Origin: Petrocella atlantisensis
GTDB lineage: Bacteria; Bacillota; Clostridia; Lachnospirales; Vallitaleaceae
Direction of reading: 5' to 3'
Assembly: GCF_900538275.1 (NCBI RefSeq)
Contig: NZ_LR130778.1
Coordinates: 62,001-126,000, forward strand
Length of the DNA: 64,000 nucleotides
Below the pieces are notes generated by a model, which searched no databases, was not told the DNA's origin, and saw only the letters and a list, made by a program, of their open reading frames with translations. The stretch's first letter is position 1. Each line of letters opens with the position of its first letter. Positions 17,018 to 25,747 of the stretch are shown here, piece after piece. Both the position numbers and the translations under genes were made by a program.

Positions 17018-17950
17018 ATGAAAACAATTTTACAAACCAATGTTTTTGAATTACCACAGTGTATCGTTGTTTTTGGTAATTTTGACGGTGTTCATAAAGG
17101 TCATCAATTGCTGATCGAGGCGGCACTAAACAAAAGTAAAGAATTGGGCATACCCTCAGCTTTATTCACTTTTAAACCTCATCCAACTTTTGTTGTTATG
17201 GGAAAGCCAGAAGAAGACATTATCTTCACACCGGAAGAAAAGAAGAAAGTCGTTAAAGATTTGGGTGTGGATTATTATATTGAATATCCTTTTACGATGG
17301 ATGTAGCCAATATGGCTGCTGAAGTTTTTGTTGAAGAAGTCATATATAAAGAATTACACGCAAAATATGTTGTTGTTGGTGTCGACTTTAAGTTTGGTAA
17401 AGGTCGTAGTGGAAGCATACCACTACTAGAGGCTTTGGGTAGAACCTATGGTTTTAATGTTATAGCTTTTGAAAAGCTATGCGATCATAAACGGGTAATA
17501 AGCAGTACATGGCTCCGCCAAGAAATTAAAAAAGGCGATATGGAAGCATTTAAGGAACTAACGGGCAGACATTTTATAGTCTTGGGTGAAGTGGAACATG
17601 GTCGATCCATTGGTAGAACCATAGGTTTTCCAACAGCCAATGTAGCTACAGCGCCTTCGAAAATATTGCCTCCAAACGGCGTTTATGCTTCCTATACAAC
17701 AGTTAAAGGTATACGTTATAAGAGCATTACTAATGTTGGTCCAAAACCGGCCTCAACTTTAGATGATATGGTGGTTGAAACCTATATTTTGGATTTTGAT
17801 GAAATGATTTATGGTGAAACCATTCTAATAGAAATGACCCATTTTCTTAGAGAAGCTTATGAACTTAAATCTTTGGATCATTTGAAGTCCCTCATTCAAG
17901 ATGACCTTAAGGATTTGGACAACTACTTTGAAAAAATAAGTAAAGTATAA
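17018..17950 (+). CDS. ribF: Bifunctional riboflavin kinase/FAD synthetase
   Basis: Converts riboflavin to FMN and then FAD. The N-terminal nucleotidyltransferase domain shows VVFGNFDGVHKGHQLL and the second binding block SSTWLRQEIKKGD; the C-terminal kinase domain shows GRSIGRTIGFPTANV and NVGPKPAS. The 310 residues are the standard length. It ends the nusA operon here; rpsO follows with its own promoter. The flavins are needed by the Rnf proteins encoded later in the window, an inferred link only. Confidence 0.96.
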   Translation: MKTILQTNVFELPQCIVVFGNFDGVHKGHQLLIEAALNKSKELGIPSALFTFKPHPTFVVMGKPEEDIIFTPEEKKKVVKDLGVDYYIEYPFTMDVANMAAEVFVEEVIYKELHAKYVVVGVDFKFGKGRSGSIPLLEALGRTYGFNVIAFEKLCDHKRVISSTWLRQEIKKGDMEAFKELTGRHFIVLGEVEHGRSIGRTIGFPTANVATAPSKILPPNGVYASYTTVKGIRYKSITNVGPKPASTLDDMVVETYILDFDEMIYGETILIEMTHFLREAYELKSLDHLKSLIQDDLKDLDNYFEKISKV

Positions 17951-17957
17951 AATCTGA

Positions 17958-17986
17958 TTTACAATCAAAAACACTTATGTTATTAT
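17958..17986 (+). promoter_or_regulatory. Sigma-A promoter of rpsO
   Basis: TTTACA (17958-17963), 17 bp, TATTAT (17981-17986), about 95 bases before rpsO. Confidence 0.7.
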
Positions 17987-17999
17987 GTACTATGTACTT

Positions 18000-18057
18000 G
18001 AGCCGTTGCTCAGATATTGGAAACTCCGTCCTTATCTTGGCTTTTGGCGCTTAATAT
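18000..18057 (+). ncRNA. Candidate S15-binding leader of rpsO
   Basis: The leader folds into small helices: GAGC/GCTC (18000-18011) and AGATA/TATCT (18012-18016 with 18033-18037) enclosing GGA/TCC. Firmicutes rpsO leaders bind S15 for autoregulation. I infer the same here from position and structure, without a covariance test. Confidence 0.5.
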
Positions 18058-18081
18058 AATTTATCCTATGGAGGTAACAAA

Positions 18082-18357
18082 ATGCAAACAGCAATGCCGA
18101 AAGAAAAAAAATTAGAAATTATCGCAAAATTTGGTAGAAACGAGCAAGATACCGGTTCACCAGAGGTTCAAATCGCTTTGTTAACTTGGAGAATTAATCA
18201 TTTAACAGATCATTTGAAAATGCATAAAAAAGATCATCACTCAAGAAGAGGTCTTTTGAAATTGGTTGGACAAAGAAGAGGTTTGTTGAAATATCTTTCT
18301 AATAAAGATATTGAATCATACCGTAACTTGATTCTAGAGTTAGGTCTAAGAAGATAA
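18082..18357 (+). CDS. rpsO: 30S ribosomal protein S15
   Basis: A primary 16S rRNA-binding protein of the platform. The 91 residues carry the family blocks [19 protein letters not shown] and [18 protein letters not shown]. The start ATG lies after TGGAGGT. It is two or three residues longer at the N-terminus than most S15 proteins, with an internal ATG five codons later. It is flanked by its own promoter and a strong terminator, so it is monocistronic, with pnp next as in many bacteria. Confidence 0.98.
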   Translation: MQTAMPKEKKLEIIAKFGRNEQDTGSPEVQIALLTWRINHLTDHLKMHKKDHHSRRGLLKLVGQRRGLLKYLSNKDIESYRNLILELGLRR

Positions 18358-18361
18358 TCAA

Positions 18362-18401
18362 AATAATAGAGCGGAGTTGATTCCGCTCTATTATTTTTCT
18401 T
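18362..18401 (+). terminator. Rho-independent terminator after rpsO
   Basis: Perfect 14-bp stem AATAATAGAGCGGA (18362-18375) with its complement 18382-18395, loop GTTGAT, running into TTTTCTTTC. Confidence 0.92.
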
Positions 18402-18461
18402 TCATTACAAGGTAAAAAGTGGTAATATAGAAATAGTGAAAAAATGTAGAAAATGAAAAAA

Positions 18462-18551
18462 CCTAGCAGGTATCCTTAGTCATTAGTTTGTGTCGTTTAT
18501 TATGAATATCATTTTAATAAACGATAGAAACTAAAGACTAAAGGGGCTAGG
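18462..18551 (+). ncRNA. Long hairpin in the pnp leader
   Basis: Three stacked stems: CCTAGC (18462-18467) with GCTAGG (18546-18551); TAGTCATTAGTTT (18477-18489) with the arm at 18528-18540, one mismatch; and the perfect CGTTTATTA (18494-18502) with 18515-18523. The hairpin ends a few bases before the AAAGGAG ribosome site of pnp. In E. coli the pnp leader forms an RNase III-cut duplex used for autoregulation; a similar role here is inference. Confidence 0.65.
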
Positions 18552-18572
18552 TACAATTGAAAGGAGACAAAT

Positions 18573-20672
18573 ATGTCTAGAATTTATTCAATGGAACTGT
18601 CCGGAAGAACACTCAGTGTTGAAATCGGAAAAATGGCGCAACTCGCAAGTGGTGCTTGTTTAATTAGTTATGGTGAGACCGTTGTCTTATCTACCGCAAC
18701 TGCATCAGAAAAACCAAGAGAAGGTATTGATTTCTTCCCACTTAGTGTAGATTATGAAGAAAAATTATACTCAGTCGGTAAAATTCCAGGTGGTTTTATT
18801 AAAAGAGAGGGTCGTCCAACGGAGAACTCTATTTTAACCAGTAGAATTATTGATCGACCGATACGTCCTTTATTTCCTAAGGACTATAGAAATGAATGTA
18901 CAATCGTTAATACAGTAATGGCTGTTGATCAAGATTGTATGCCAGAGGTTGTAGCGGCAATTGGTACGTCTATTGCCTTGTCCATATCTCATATTCCTTT
19001 TATGGGACCAACAGCTTCCACCTATGTTGGTTTAGTAAACGGTGAATTTGTGTTTAACCCAACATCTGCTCAAAGAGAAGCTTCGGATATGGTCTTAAAT
19101 GTAGTATCAACAGAAGAAAAAGTGACTATGATTGAAGCAGAAGCCAATGAAGTATCTGAAGATGTTATGATTGAAGCGATTGCAAAAGCACATGCATTAA
19201 ACCAAGAAGTTTGTGCTTGGATTAAAGACATTCAACTTAAAGAAGGTAAGCCAAAGCAAGCTTATACGGATGCATCCGTACCCGCAGAAATCATGACTGC
19301 TCTAAAAGATCTTATTGGTGATGCACGTATTGAGGAAGCTGTTTATGTAGAGGATAAAAGTGAGCGTTTTGCACGTATTGATGCTCTTAAGGAAGAAATG
19401 CTTGCCATCATTGAAGCAGATGAATCAAAAGCAGCATGGAAGTCTTGGTTGGATGAAGCTTTTTATCAGTATCAGAAGAAAACCGTACGTCGTTTGATTT
19501 TGAAAGAACATAAACGTCCTGACGGACGTGGTATCGACGAAATTAGAACACTAAGTGCAGAGATTGATATTCTTCCTAGGGTTCATGGATCAGCATTGTT
19601 TTCAAGAGGTGAAACACAAGCCCTTACGATTACGACTTTAGCGCCTTTATCTGACCGACAAAGAGTCGATGCTCTGGATGAACTCACCGAAGACAAACGT
19701 TATATGCATCATTATAACTTTCCTTCATATTCAGTTGGAGAGAGTAGACCTTCAAGAGGTCCAGGACGACGTGAGATTGGTCATGGCGCTTTGGCAGAAA
19801 AAGCATTACTACCTGTATTACCATCAGAAAATGAATTCCCATATGCCATCAGAACGGTTTCAGAGATCTTAAGTTCTAACGGCTCTACCTCTCAAGCCAG
19901 TATTTGTGCTAGTTCTTTATCACTTATGGCTGCAGGTGTTCCACTAAAAGCACCGGTTGCAGGTATCTCATGTGGTCTTGTAACAGGTGATGATGAAAAA
20001 GATTTTATACTGTTAACAGATATTCAAGGTCTTGAAGACTTCTTTGGCGATATGGACTTTAAAGTTGCGGGAACTGAAAAAGGCATCACAGCGATTCAAC
20101 TTGATATGAAGCTCCTAGGTATTTCACAAGAAATTATTGAAGGTGCAATACACCAAACAAAAAAAGCAAGAATGGTCATCTTAAATGATGTGATGAATAA
20201 AACCATCAGTGAAGGTAGAACTGAACTTGCGCCGACAGCACCAAAAATTATTCAAACTCAAATCAATCCAGAGAAGATTGGTGAGGTTGTTGGTCCAAGA
20301 GGTAAAGTGATTAACAAAATCATTGAAGATACCGGCGTTTCCATCGATATTGAAGATGATGGTCGTGTATTTATATGTGGTGTGGATATGGAAGCTGCTA
20401 ATGAAGCAAAACGTATTGTTGAAACGATTGCAAATGGCGTTCAAGTAGGTGCGATTTATGAAGGAAAAGTAGTTAGAATCACGACTTTTGGAGCTTTTGT
20501 AGAACTCATACCTGGTAAAGACGGTTTGGTCCATATATCAAAAATTGCAAAAGAACGTGTAACTAAAGTAGAAGATGTACTTAGTGAAGGTCAAATTGTA
20601 AAAGTTAAGGTAACAGAAGTGGATGCTCAAGGCAGAATTAATTTGTCAATGAAAGCATTACTCGAAGATTAA
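18573..20672 (+). CDS. pnp: Polyribonucleotide nucleotidyltransferase (PNPase)
   Basis: Phosphorolytic 3'-5' exoribonuclease of mRNA decay, forming a trimeric ring. Domain order over 699 residues: first RNase PH domain, helical linker, second RNase PH domain (HKRPDGRGIDEIR, GSALFSRGETQAL, SYSVGESRPSRGPGRREIGHG), KH domain (IGEVVGPRGKVINKIIEDTG) and S1 domain (YEGKVVRITTFGAFVEL). The length is normal. The ATG follows AAAGGAG just after a large leader hairpin, and a strong terminator closes the unit. Confidence 0.98.
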   Translation: MSRIYSMELSGRTLSVEIGKMAQLASGACLISYGETVVLSTATASEKPREGIDFFPLSVDYEEKLYSVGKIPGGFIKREGRPTENSILTSRIIDRPIRPLFPKDYRNECTIVNTVMAVDQDCMPEVVAAIGTSIALSISHIPFMGPTASTYVGLVNGEFVFNPTSAQREASDMVLNVVSTEEKVTMIEAEANEVSEDVMIEAIAKAHALNQEVCAWIKDIQLKEGKPKQAYTDASVPAEIMTALKDLIGDARIEEAVYVEDKSERFARIDALKEEMLAIIEADESKAAWKSWLDEAFYQYQKKTVRRLILKEHKRPDGRGIDEIRTLSAEIDILPRVHGSALFSRGETQALTITTLAPLSDRQRVDALDELTEDKRYMHHYNFPSYSVGESRPSRGPGRREIGHGALAEKALLPVLPSENEFPYAIRTVSEILSSNGSTSQASICASSLSLMAAGVPLKAPVAGISCGLVTGDDEKDFILLTDIQGLEDFFGDMDFKVAGTEKGITAIQLDMKLLGISQEIIEGAIHQTKKARMVILNDVMNKTISEGRTELAPTAPKIIQTQINPEKIGEVVGPRGKVINKIIEDTGVSIDIEDDGRVFICGVDMEAANEAKRIVETIANGVQVGAIYEGKVVRITTFGAFVELIPGKDGLVHISKIAKERVTKVEDVLSEGQIVKVKVTEVDAQGRINLSMKALLED

Positions 20673-20690
20673 CATTTAGTTAAAGACTGG

Positions 20691-20728
20691 GACCTTACCA
20701 ATCGCAAAGTTGGTAAGGTCTTTTAATT
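20691..20728 (+). terminator. Rho-independent terminator after pnp
   Basis: Perfect 11-bp stem GACCTTACCAA (20691-20701) with TTGGTAAGGTC (20710-20720), followed by TTTTAATTTC. Confidence 0.92.
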
Positions 20729-20763
20729 TCTATATAAAATAAAGAACCCAATTGGGAGGACAA

Positions 20764-22038
20764 ATGATAAAAACCACAACTTTGGATAATGGCATCACGT
20801 TGGTTTATGAACCCTTAGAATTTGTAAAATCCGTTTCTATAGGCATATGGATACGTAATGGATCTATAGACGAGACGCCTGAAAACAATGGTATTTCTCA
20901 TTTTATTGAGCATATGATGTTTAAAGGCTCAGCCAAAAGAAACGCAAAAGAAATAGCGGATGAGATGGCAAGAATCGGTGGCCATATTAATGCTTTTACA
21001 GCAAAAGAGTATACTTGTTACTATGCCCATACATTGGATGAACATTTGGAAACAGCCATCGATGTGCTTTCGGATATGCTGACGCACCCTGAATTTAAAG
21101 AGGAAGAAATAAATAAAGAAAAAGGCGTTATATTGGAAGAAATCGCCATGTCTGAGGATGCGCCTGAAGATATCGTTCATGATCAACTAGAAAATGAAGT
21201 ATTTAAGCCTTCAAGGTTATCTATGGATATTCTGGGAACCCGTGAAAATATCAGAGGTTTTACACGTGAAAAACTGTTTGAATATTTAAATTGCCATTAC
21301 GTGGCTAAAAATATGGTGATTGCTATTGCAGGTGCTTTTAATGAAAAAAAAGTCATAAAAATATTAAACGAGGCATTTAAAGACACATCTACACAAGCAA
21401 CACTTACAAGGAATCTAGATTTTTCAAGAGAAGCAACATTTATTTTTAAAGAAAAGGATATTGAGCAAATTCATATGGTTATCAATTTTCCAAGTATTTC
21501 CTACAAAGATGATGCCATTTTTGTTTTATCCGTTCTTAATACCATTATAGGTGGTGGTATTAATTCTAAGTTATTTATGGGCATAAGAGAGGATAAAGGC
21601 TTAACGTATTCCATTTATTCTTATGATGAGTCTTATGAAGCAACGGGTATGTTTAATATTTATGCAGCCTTTAACCCAACACAAACGGATGAAGTGATTG
21701 TAAATACTTTGAAAGAAATCCACACATTCTTAGAAGAAGGCATTGATGAAGATGACTTGGACAAAATCAAAGAACAAATCAAGTGTAATCTGATTATCGG
21801 ATATGAGAATATGAACAACCGTATGTCCAATTACGGTAAAGCAATGTTGATGCAACAACATATAAAAACCCAGGAAGAAATCGTAGAAGCCATTGATGCA
21901 GTAACCATAGGTGCAATTATGACCATGGCCCGTGACATATTTTTGGATCCAAGTATCAGTTTGTCCATTGTTGGACATCTAAAAGACATTGACCAAGAAA
22001 GGATCAAAACATTATGCAAAAAATTACAGTATATGTAG
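20764..22038 (+). CDS. M16 family zinc metallopeptidase (mitochondrial processing peptidase-like)
   Basis: About 424 residues of the M16B family. Seen: the inverted zinc motif HFIEH (H-x-x-E-H) near residue 46, with the distal glutamate expected in the [13 protein letters not shown] block about 75 residues on, and the C-terminal R/Y region [18 protein letters not shown]. The family is typically found after pnp in Firmicutes (Bacillus ymxG/mlpA) and has been linked to control of protease gene expression; its substrates are unknown. I chose ATG 20764, correctly spaced after GGGAGG. It overlaps dut by 25 bases. Confidence 0.9.
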   Translation: MIKTTTLDNGITLVYEPLEFVKSVSIGIWIRNGSIDETPENNGISHFIEHMMFKGSAKRNAKEIADEMARIGGHINAFTAKEYTCYYAHTLDEHLETAIDVLSDMLTHPEFKEEEINKEKGVILEEIAMSEDAPEDIVHDQLENEVFKPSRLSMDILGTRENIRGFTREKLFEYLNCHYVAKNMVIAIAGAFNEKKVIKILNEAFKDTSTQATLTRNLDFSREATFIFKEKDIEQIHMVINFPSISYKDDAIFVLSVLNTIIGGGINSKLFMGIREDKGLTYSIYSYDESYEATGMFNIYAAFNPTQTDEVIVNTLKEIHTFLEEGIDEDDLDKIKEQIKCNLIIGYENMNNRMSNYGKAMLMQQHIKTQEEIVEAIDAVTIGAIMTMARDIFLDPSISLSIVGHLKDIDQERIKTLCKKLQYM

Positions 22039-22463
22039 AACAAACTGAAGAAGGCAAAGATTTACCTCTGCCTAAGTATATGAGCGCACAGGCAGCCGGA
22101 CTTGATCTATTTGCAGCAGTCGTTGAAGATGTTGTCTTAAAAAAAGGTGAAATAAAATTGGTGCCAACAGGACTTAAAATTGCACTCCCGGATTCTTATG
22201 AAGCTCAAATCCGTCCGCGAAGTGGACTGGCTTTTAAACACGGGATTAGCCTTGTTAACACACCTGGAACCATTGATGCGGATTATAGAGGTGAAATCAA
22301 GATTATTATGATTAACTTTGGAGAAGAAGACTTTACCATTAGGCGTGGTGATCGTATTGCTCAAATGGTTATTAATCGTATTGAACAAATTAACTGGGCA
22401 CTTACAGACACTTTAGAAGAGACCACAAGAGGCACCGGTGGCTTTGGACATACTGGAATGTAG
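22014..22463 (+). CDS. dut: dUTP diphosphatase
   Basis: Hydrolyses dUTP to dUMP, keeping uracil out of DNA and supplying thymidylate synthesis. The 149-residue trimeric-type enzyme shows the five family motifs, including [43 protein letters not shown] and the C-terminal phosphate-binding [10 protein letters not shown]. The ATG lies inside the end of the M16 gene in another frame, behind AAAGGA. Confidence 0.96.
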   Translation: MQKITVYVEQTEEGKDLPLPKYMSAQAAGLDLFAAVVEDVVLKKGEIKLVPTGLKIALPDSYEAQIRPRSGLAFKHGISLVNTPGTIDADYRGEIKIIMINFGEEDFTIRRGDRIAQMVINRIEQINWALTDTLEETTRGTGGFGHTGM

Positions 22464-22493
22464 ATTAGGCTAGAATAAATAGAGGTGAGAATC

Positions 22494-23054
22494 ATGAATC
22501 AAGGTACTCAAGGCTATATTAACCAAAGTAAGCATATAAGTCTAAAATGGGCTTTAATAGGTGTGCTCTCATTTATGATGGTCTATTTGGCTGGTATCTT
22601 AATTATGGGCAGTCAAAAAAGCTATTTTACAATCGTTGCGGTGCTTTTAATCCTACCAACGGCTCAAAGAGCATCACAATACTTTGCCTATAGTCCTTAC
22701 AAAAGTGTTTCTACCGATTTAGTAGATGCTTTAAGCCTACAAACATATAAAGCATTGTTTGAACTACTTATAATAAGAGCTAAGGCCACCTACTTTTTGG
22801 ATGCGGTACTTATGAGTGATACACATGTTTTGATTTTATGTCTTCCTAACAAAAAATATAAACAGGACCATAATGTCATCCGCCAATCAATCCAACACAT
22901 GTTAAAAGATAAGGGTATCCAAGTTACGGTTTTATCTTATGATAAAATCAGTGATATGATGGATGTACTCAAAACCTTAGAGAATGAATCTGAAATAACA
23001 AATAGCAAGTATATTGAAAGTATTGAAAGGGCATTATTGCAGAATGGTATGTAA
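22494..23054 (+). CDS. Hypothetical membrane protein
   Basis: A 186-residue protein I do not recognise. Seen: two adjacent hydrophobic helices near the N-terminus (about residues 18-39 and 44-57) and a soluble C-terminal part of about 125 residues with alternating strands and helices (VLILCLPNKKYKQ, IQVTVLSYDKI). That suggests a cytoplasmic alpha/beta domain anchored by a hairpin. I prefer ATG 22494, which follows AGAGGTGAG. The stop overlaps the ATG of the next gene (TAATG), so it is translationally coupled to the RluA-type synthase. Confidence 0.75.
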   Translation: MNQGTQGYINQSKHISLKWALIGVLSFMMVYLAGILIMGSQKSYFTIVAVLLILPTAQRASQYFAYSPYKSVSTDLVDALSLQTYKALFELLIIRAKATYFLDAVLMSDTHVLILCLPNKKYKQDHNVIRQSIQHMLKDKGIQVTVLSYDKISDMMDVLKTLENESEITNSKYIESIERALLQNGM

Positions 23055-24007
23055 TGATTGAAATAAATATTACACCTCAAAACCAACATCAAAGAATTGA
23101 TAAATTCATGCTTAAGGTATTGCCCGGTATGTCAAAAAGTTTTTGCTATAAAATGTTCCGCAAAAAAAATATCACCCTAAACGGGAAAAAAATAAATGGT
23201 CATGAAATTTGTCATGAAGGGGATTTGATTCAAGTTTACTTCACGCAGGAAACTTACGATCACTTTGCTACAAGAATACAAGAAAAAAGATTTGAAAGTG
23301 ATGGCGTTTTGGATGTGGTTTATGAAGACGATCAACTTATAGTTATCAATAAGGCCATTGGTGTGTTATCTCAAGATGATGGAACAGCTGTATCCGTTAT
23401 AGATCAAATCAGGTCCTATTACGAAGAAAAAAACGTTCAAATGGATACTGGGTTTAGAATTGGGGTTAGTAACCGTCTTGATCGCAATACCACCGGCATT
23501 GTGCTTTCTGCTAAATCCTTGCCAATGGCTCAAATCATCAATCAAAAGATTAAAAACCATGAAGTTGTTAAATTGTATAAAAGTATAGTATTCGGTAAGA
23601 TTGATAAAGACATAGAGCTAAAGGATACGATTCATAAAGATCATAATAACAATAAGGTATCGATTGACCAAGATGGGGAAATCATGATTCATACCCTTCT
23701 AAAGCCATTAAGATGGAATGAATCTTTTACTGAAGTTGAAATTGAGATCAAAACAGGTAAGACCCATCAAATACGTGTGCATTTAGCATCTATAGGTCAT
23801 CCCGTTATTGGCGACAACAAATATGGGAATATACACTTAAACAAGGACTTTAAGCGTAAATATAATTTAAACCATCAGTTACTCCATGCTTATAGTTATC
23901 AGTTTATAGAAGGTGATATCCCTCTTGATAATGAACGTTACTATAAGCCATTTATTGCTATCAATCCAGACCTATATAATACCATTGCAAAGGCTGTGTT
24001 CAAATGA
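23054..24007 (+). CDS. RluA-family pseudouridine synthase with S4 domain
   Basis: A 317-residue enzyme that converts uridine to pseudouridine in RNA. Seen: an N-terminal S4 RNA-binding domain (QRIDKFMLKVLPGMSKSFCYKMFRKK), then the catalytic block NRLDRNTTGIVLSAKS with the active-site aspartate, and GKTHQIRVHLASIGHPVIGD. It belongs to the RluC/RluD group, but the target site cannot be read from sequence. It is distinct from the second RluA-type gene at 60971. The ATG overlaps the upstream stop, and its own stop overlaps queG (ATGA). Confidence 0.92.
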   Translation: MIEINITPQNQHQRIDKFMLKVLPGMSKSFCYKMFRKKNITLNGKKINGHEICHEGDLIQVYFTQETYDHFATRIQEKRFESDGVLDVVYEDDQLIVINKAIGVLSQDDGTAVSVIDQIRSYYEEKNVQMDTGFRIGVSNRLDRNTTGIVLSAKSLPMAQIINQKIKNHEVVKLYKSIVFGKIDKDIELKDTIHKDHNNNKVSIDQDGEIMIHTLLKPLRWNESFTEVEIEIKTGKTHQIRVHLASIGHPVIGDNKYGNIHLNKDFKRKYNLNHQLLHAYSYQFIEGDIPLDNERYYKPFIAINPDLYNTIAKAVFK

Positions 24008-25029
24008 AGGCTCAGGTCATAAAAGAAGATATCATAAAGTTTTGTGATTCAATCGGTGTTCAAGCGGTTGGCTTTACCAGTGCCTTGCCCTTTAATGAGC
24101 TGAAGGAAGACTATCAGTATCGGCAGCAACAGCATTTGAACTGCACATTTGAAGTCAGGGATTCTGTTTTAGATTTAATGGACCCTAAAAGAATAATGAC
24201 AGATGCCAAATCCTTCATTAGTATCTTAGAACCACATCAGCCTTATTCTCAGATTAAACCTACAAGTGGTATAGGGCGTATGGCCAGCGGAACGGCATCT
24301 CTTGATTACCATAAAATACTAGACGGACATCTGGAAAAACTACAAATTTTTTTACAAGAGAAATATGATATCCACGGTGTTAAGCTTTGTGACACAACAC
24401 CTTTATCAGATCGTGCCATAGCTGTACGTGCCGGTTTAGGTGTTTTACGACGAAACAATATGTTCTATCATAAAACCATGGGCAGTTATGTTAATATTGC
24501 TTCCTTGCTTATTGACTTTGATTTGGAAGCTACAGATCATGATAAGGAAGCAATACCGTGTGGTACGTGTCAGATATGCAAAGTAACTTGCCCAACAAAA
24601 GCAATAATTGGTGATGGAACCATTAATAGTAATAGATGTATATCTTACCTGACACAAAAGAATGAAACATCCGAGGAAGAATCTAAAATGATTGGGAATA
24701 TGATTTATGGATGTGATATTTGTCAACTTAGATGTCCAGTCAATAACAAAGTTAAGAATCCTTTCGTAGAATTCATAGTGGATCAGGAAGTGGACTTGGT
24801 CACCTTACTTAATATAGATAATGCTACTTTTAAGAACACTTATGGTAGGACTGCTTCTGGTTGGCGTGGTAAGCGAACTTTACAACGCAATGCCATTGCA
24901 GCTATGGGTAACTCAGGTGACAGGGGTATGATTGAAATCTTAAACAAATATGAAGATGACAATAGAAGCATTATCAAGCGTGAAGTTCAAAGGGCAATAA
25001 CACGTTTGAAAAACATCGAGGTGAAATGA
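24004..25029 (+). CDS. queG: Epoxyqueuosine reductase
   Basis: Last step of queuosine synthesis in tRNA: reduction of epoxyqueuosine by a cobalamin and iron-sulfur enzyme. The 341 residues include the N-terminal cobalamin domain and two ferredoxin-type clusters, CGTCQICKVTCPTKAI and CDICQLRCP with upstream C in NSNRCISYL, then a HEAT-like C-terminal segment. The ATG overlaps the preceding stop. No other queuosine genes are in the window. Confidence 0.93.
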   Translation: MKAQVIKEDIIKFCDSIGVQAVGFTSALPFNELKEDYQYRQQQHLNCTFEVRDSVLDLMDPKRIMTDAKSFISILEPHQPYSQIKPTSGIGRMASGTASLDYHKILDGHLEKLQIFLQEKYDIHGVKLCDTTPLSDRAIAVRAGLGVLRRNNMFYHKTMGSYVNIASLLIDFDLEATDHDKEAIPCGTCQICKVTCPTKAIIGDGTINSNRCISYLTQKNETSEEESKMIGNMIYGCDICQLRCPVNNKVKNPFVEFIVDQEVDLVTLLNIDNATFKNTYGRTASGWRGKRTLQRNAIAAMGNSGDRGMIEILNKYEDDNRSIIKREVQRAITRLKNIEVK

Positions 25030-25030
25030 T

Positions 25031-25567
25031 ATGGCGTATTGGGGTTCAAGAGGTTTAAGAGGTAGTACTTTAGAAGAAATGGTCAACATAACCAATGAAC
25101 GCTATTTAGAGCACGGACTTGCGCTCATTGAAAAAATACCAACGCCTATTAAGCCCATAACATTAGGAAAAGAAAGTGGCACCATTACCATGGCTTATTT
25201 TGAGAAAAAGGGTAGTGTGGACTATATTGGTGTCGTACAAGGTATACCCATATGTTTTGATGCCAAAGAGACTTCAAAAGACTATTTTCCACTTAAAAAT
25301 ATTCATGAACATCAGATTGCTTATATGCAGTCTTTTGAAAAGCAAGAAGGTGTAGCCTTTATGTTGATTTATTTTTCTAAGCAGAATCGGTATTTCTTCT
25401 TACCATTTGGAATTATTTTAACCCATTGGCAAGAAGCAAGGTCTGGTGGTCGTAAATCTATACCTATGTCTGCCTTTGATGCTAGCTTAGAAATCAAAAG
25501 TAAGTCAGGTTATCTTGTACATTATCTAGAGGCATTAAGCAAATACCTTAGTAATAACGGAGAATAA
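25031..25567 (+). CDS. recU: Holliday junction resolvase RecU
   Basis: Cuts four-way DNA junctions during recombination; the RecU type is found in Firmicutes in place of RuvC. The 178 residues show the opening GSRGLRGSTLEEMVNITNERY, the acidic active-site segment VDYIGVVQGIPICFDAKET (D and E-type residues of the PD-(D/E)xK fold) and IHEHQIAYMQSFEKQEGVAF. Start ATG one base after queG. Bacillus recU lies next to a penicillin-binding gene; here the neighbour is different. Confidence 0.95.
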   Translation: MAYWGSRGLRGSTLEEMVNITNERYLEHGLALIEKIPTPIKPITLGKESGTITMAYFEKKGSVDYIGVVQGIPICFDAKETSKDYFPLKNIHEHQIAYMQSFEKQEGVAFMLIYFSKQNRYFFLPFGIILTHWQEARSGGRKSIPMSAFDASLEIKSKSGYLVHYLEALSKYLSNNGE

Positions 25568-25578
25568 TACTAAAAAAC

Positions 25579-25607
25579 TTGCCATTAGGTATTTCATACT
25601 ATATAAT
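25579..25607 (+). promoter_or_regulatory. Sigma-A promoter of the DEAD-box helicase gene
   Basis: TTGCCA (25579-25584), 17 bp, TATAAT (25602-25607). Predicted start near 25614, giving a 5' untranslated region of about 135 bases. Confidence 0.8.
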
Positions 25608-25656
25608 TAGCAATTGTGCGATTAAAAGGTAAAAAGTTGCACAAAATCAATCGTTT

Positions 25657-25721
25657 GGATTCATCAAATGTCGAATTATGGGATAAACAAATGTTGTTTA
25701 TGTTACTTTCTTGATGGATCC
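25657..25721 (+). ncRNA. Structured leader of the helicase gene
   Basis: Outer stem GGATTCATCAA (25657-25667) with TTGATGGATCC (25711-25721), one G-T pair; inner stem ATAAAC (25683-25688) with GTTTAT (25696-25701). No T tract follows, so it is not a terminator. Long structured leaders on RNA helicase genes often act in cold response or autoregulation. Confidence 0.6.
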
Positions 25722-25747
25722 ATATGTGCCATTAGAAAGAGGAAAAC

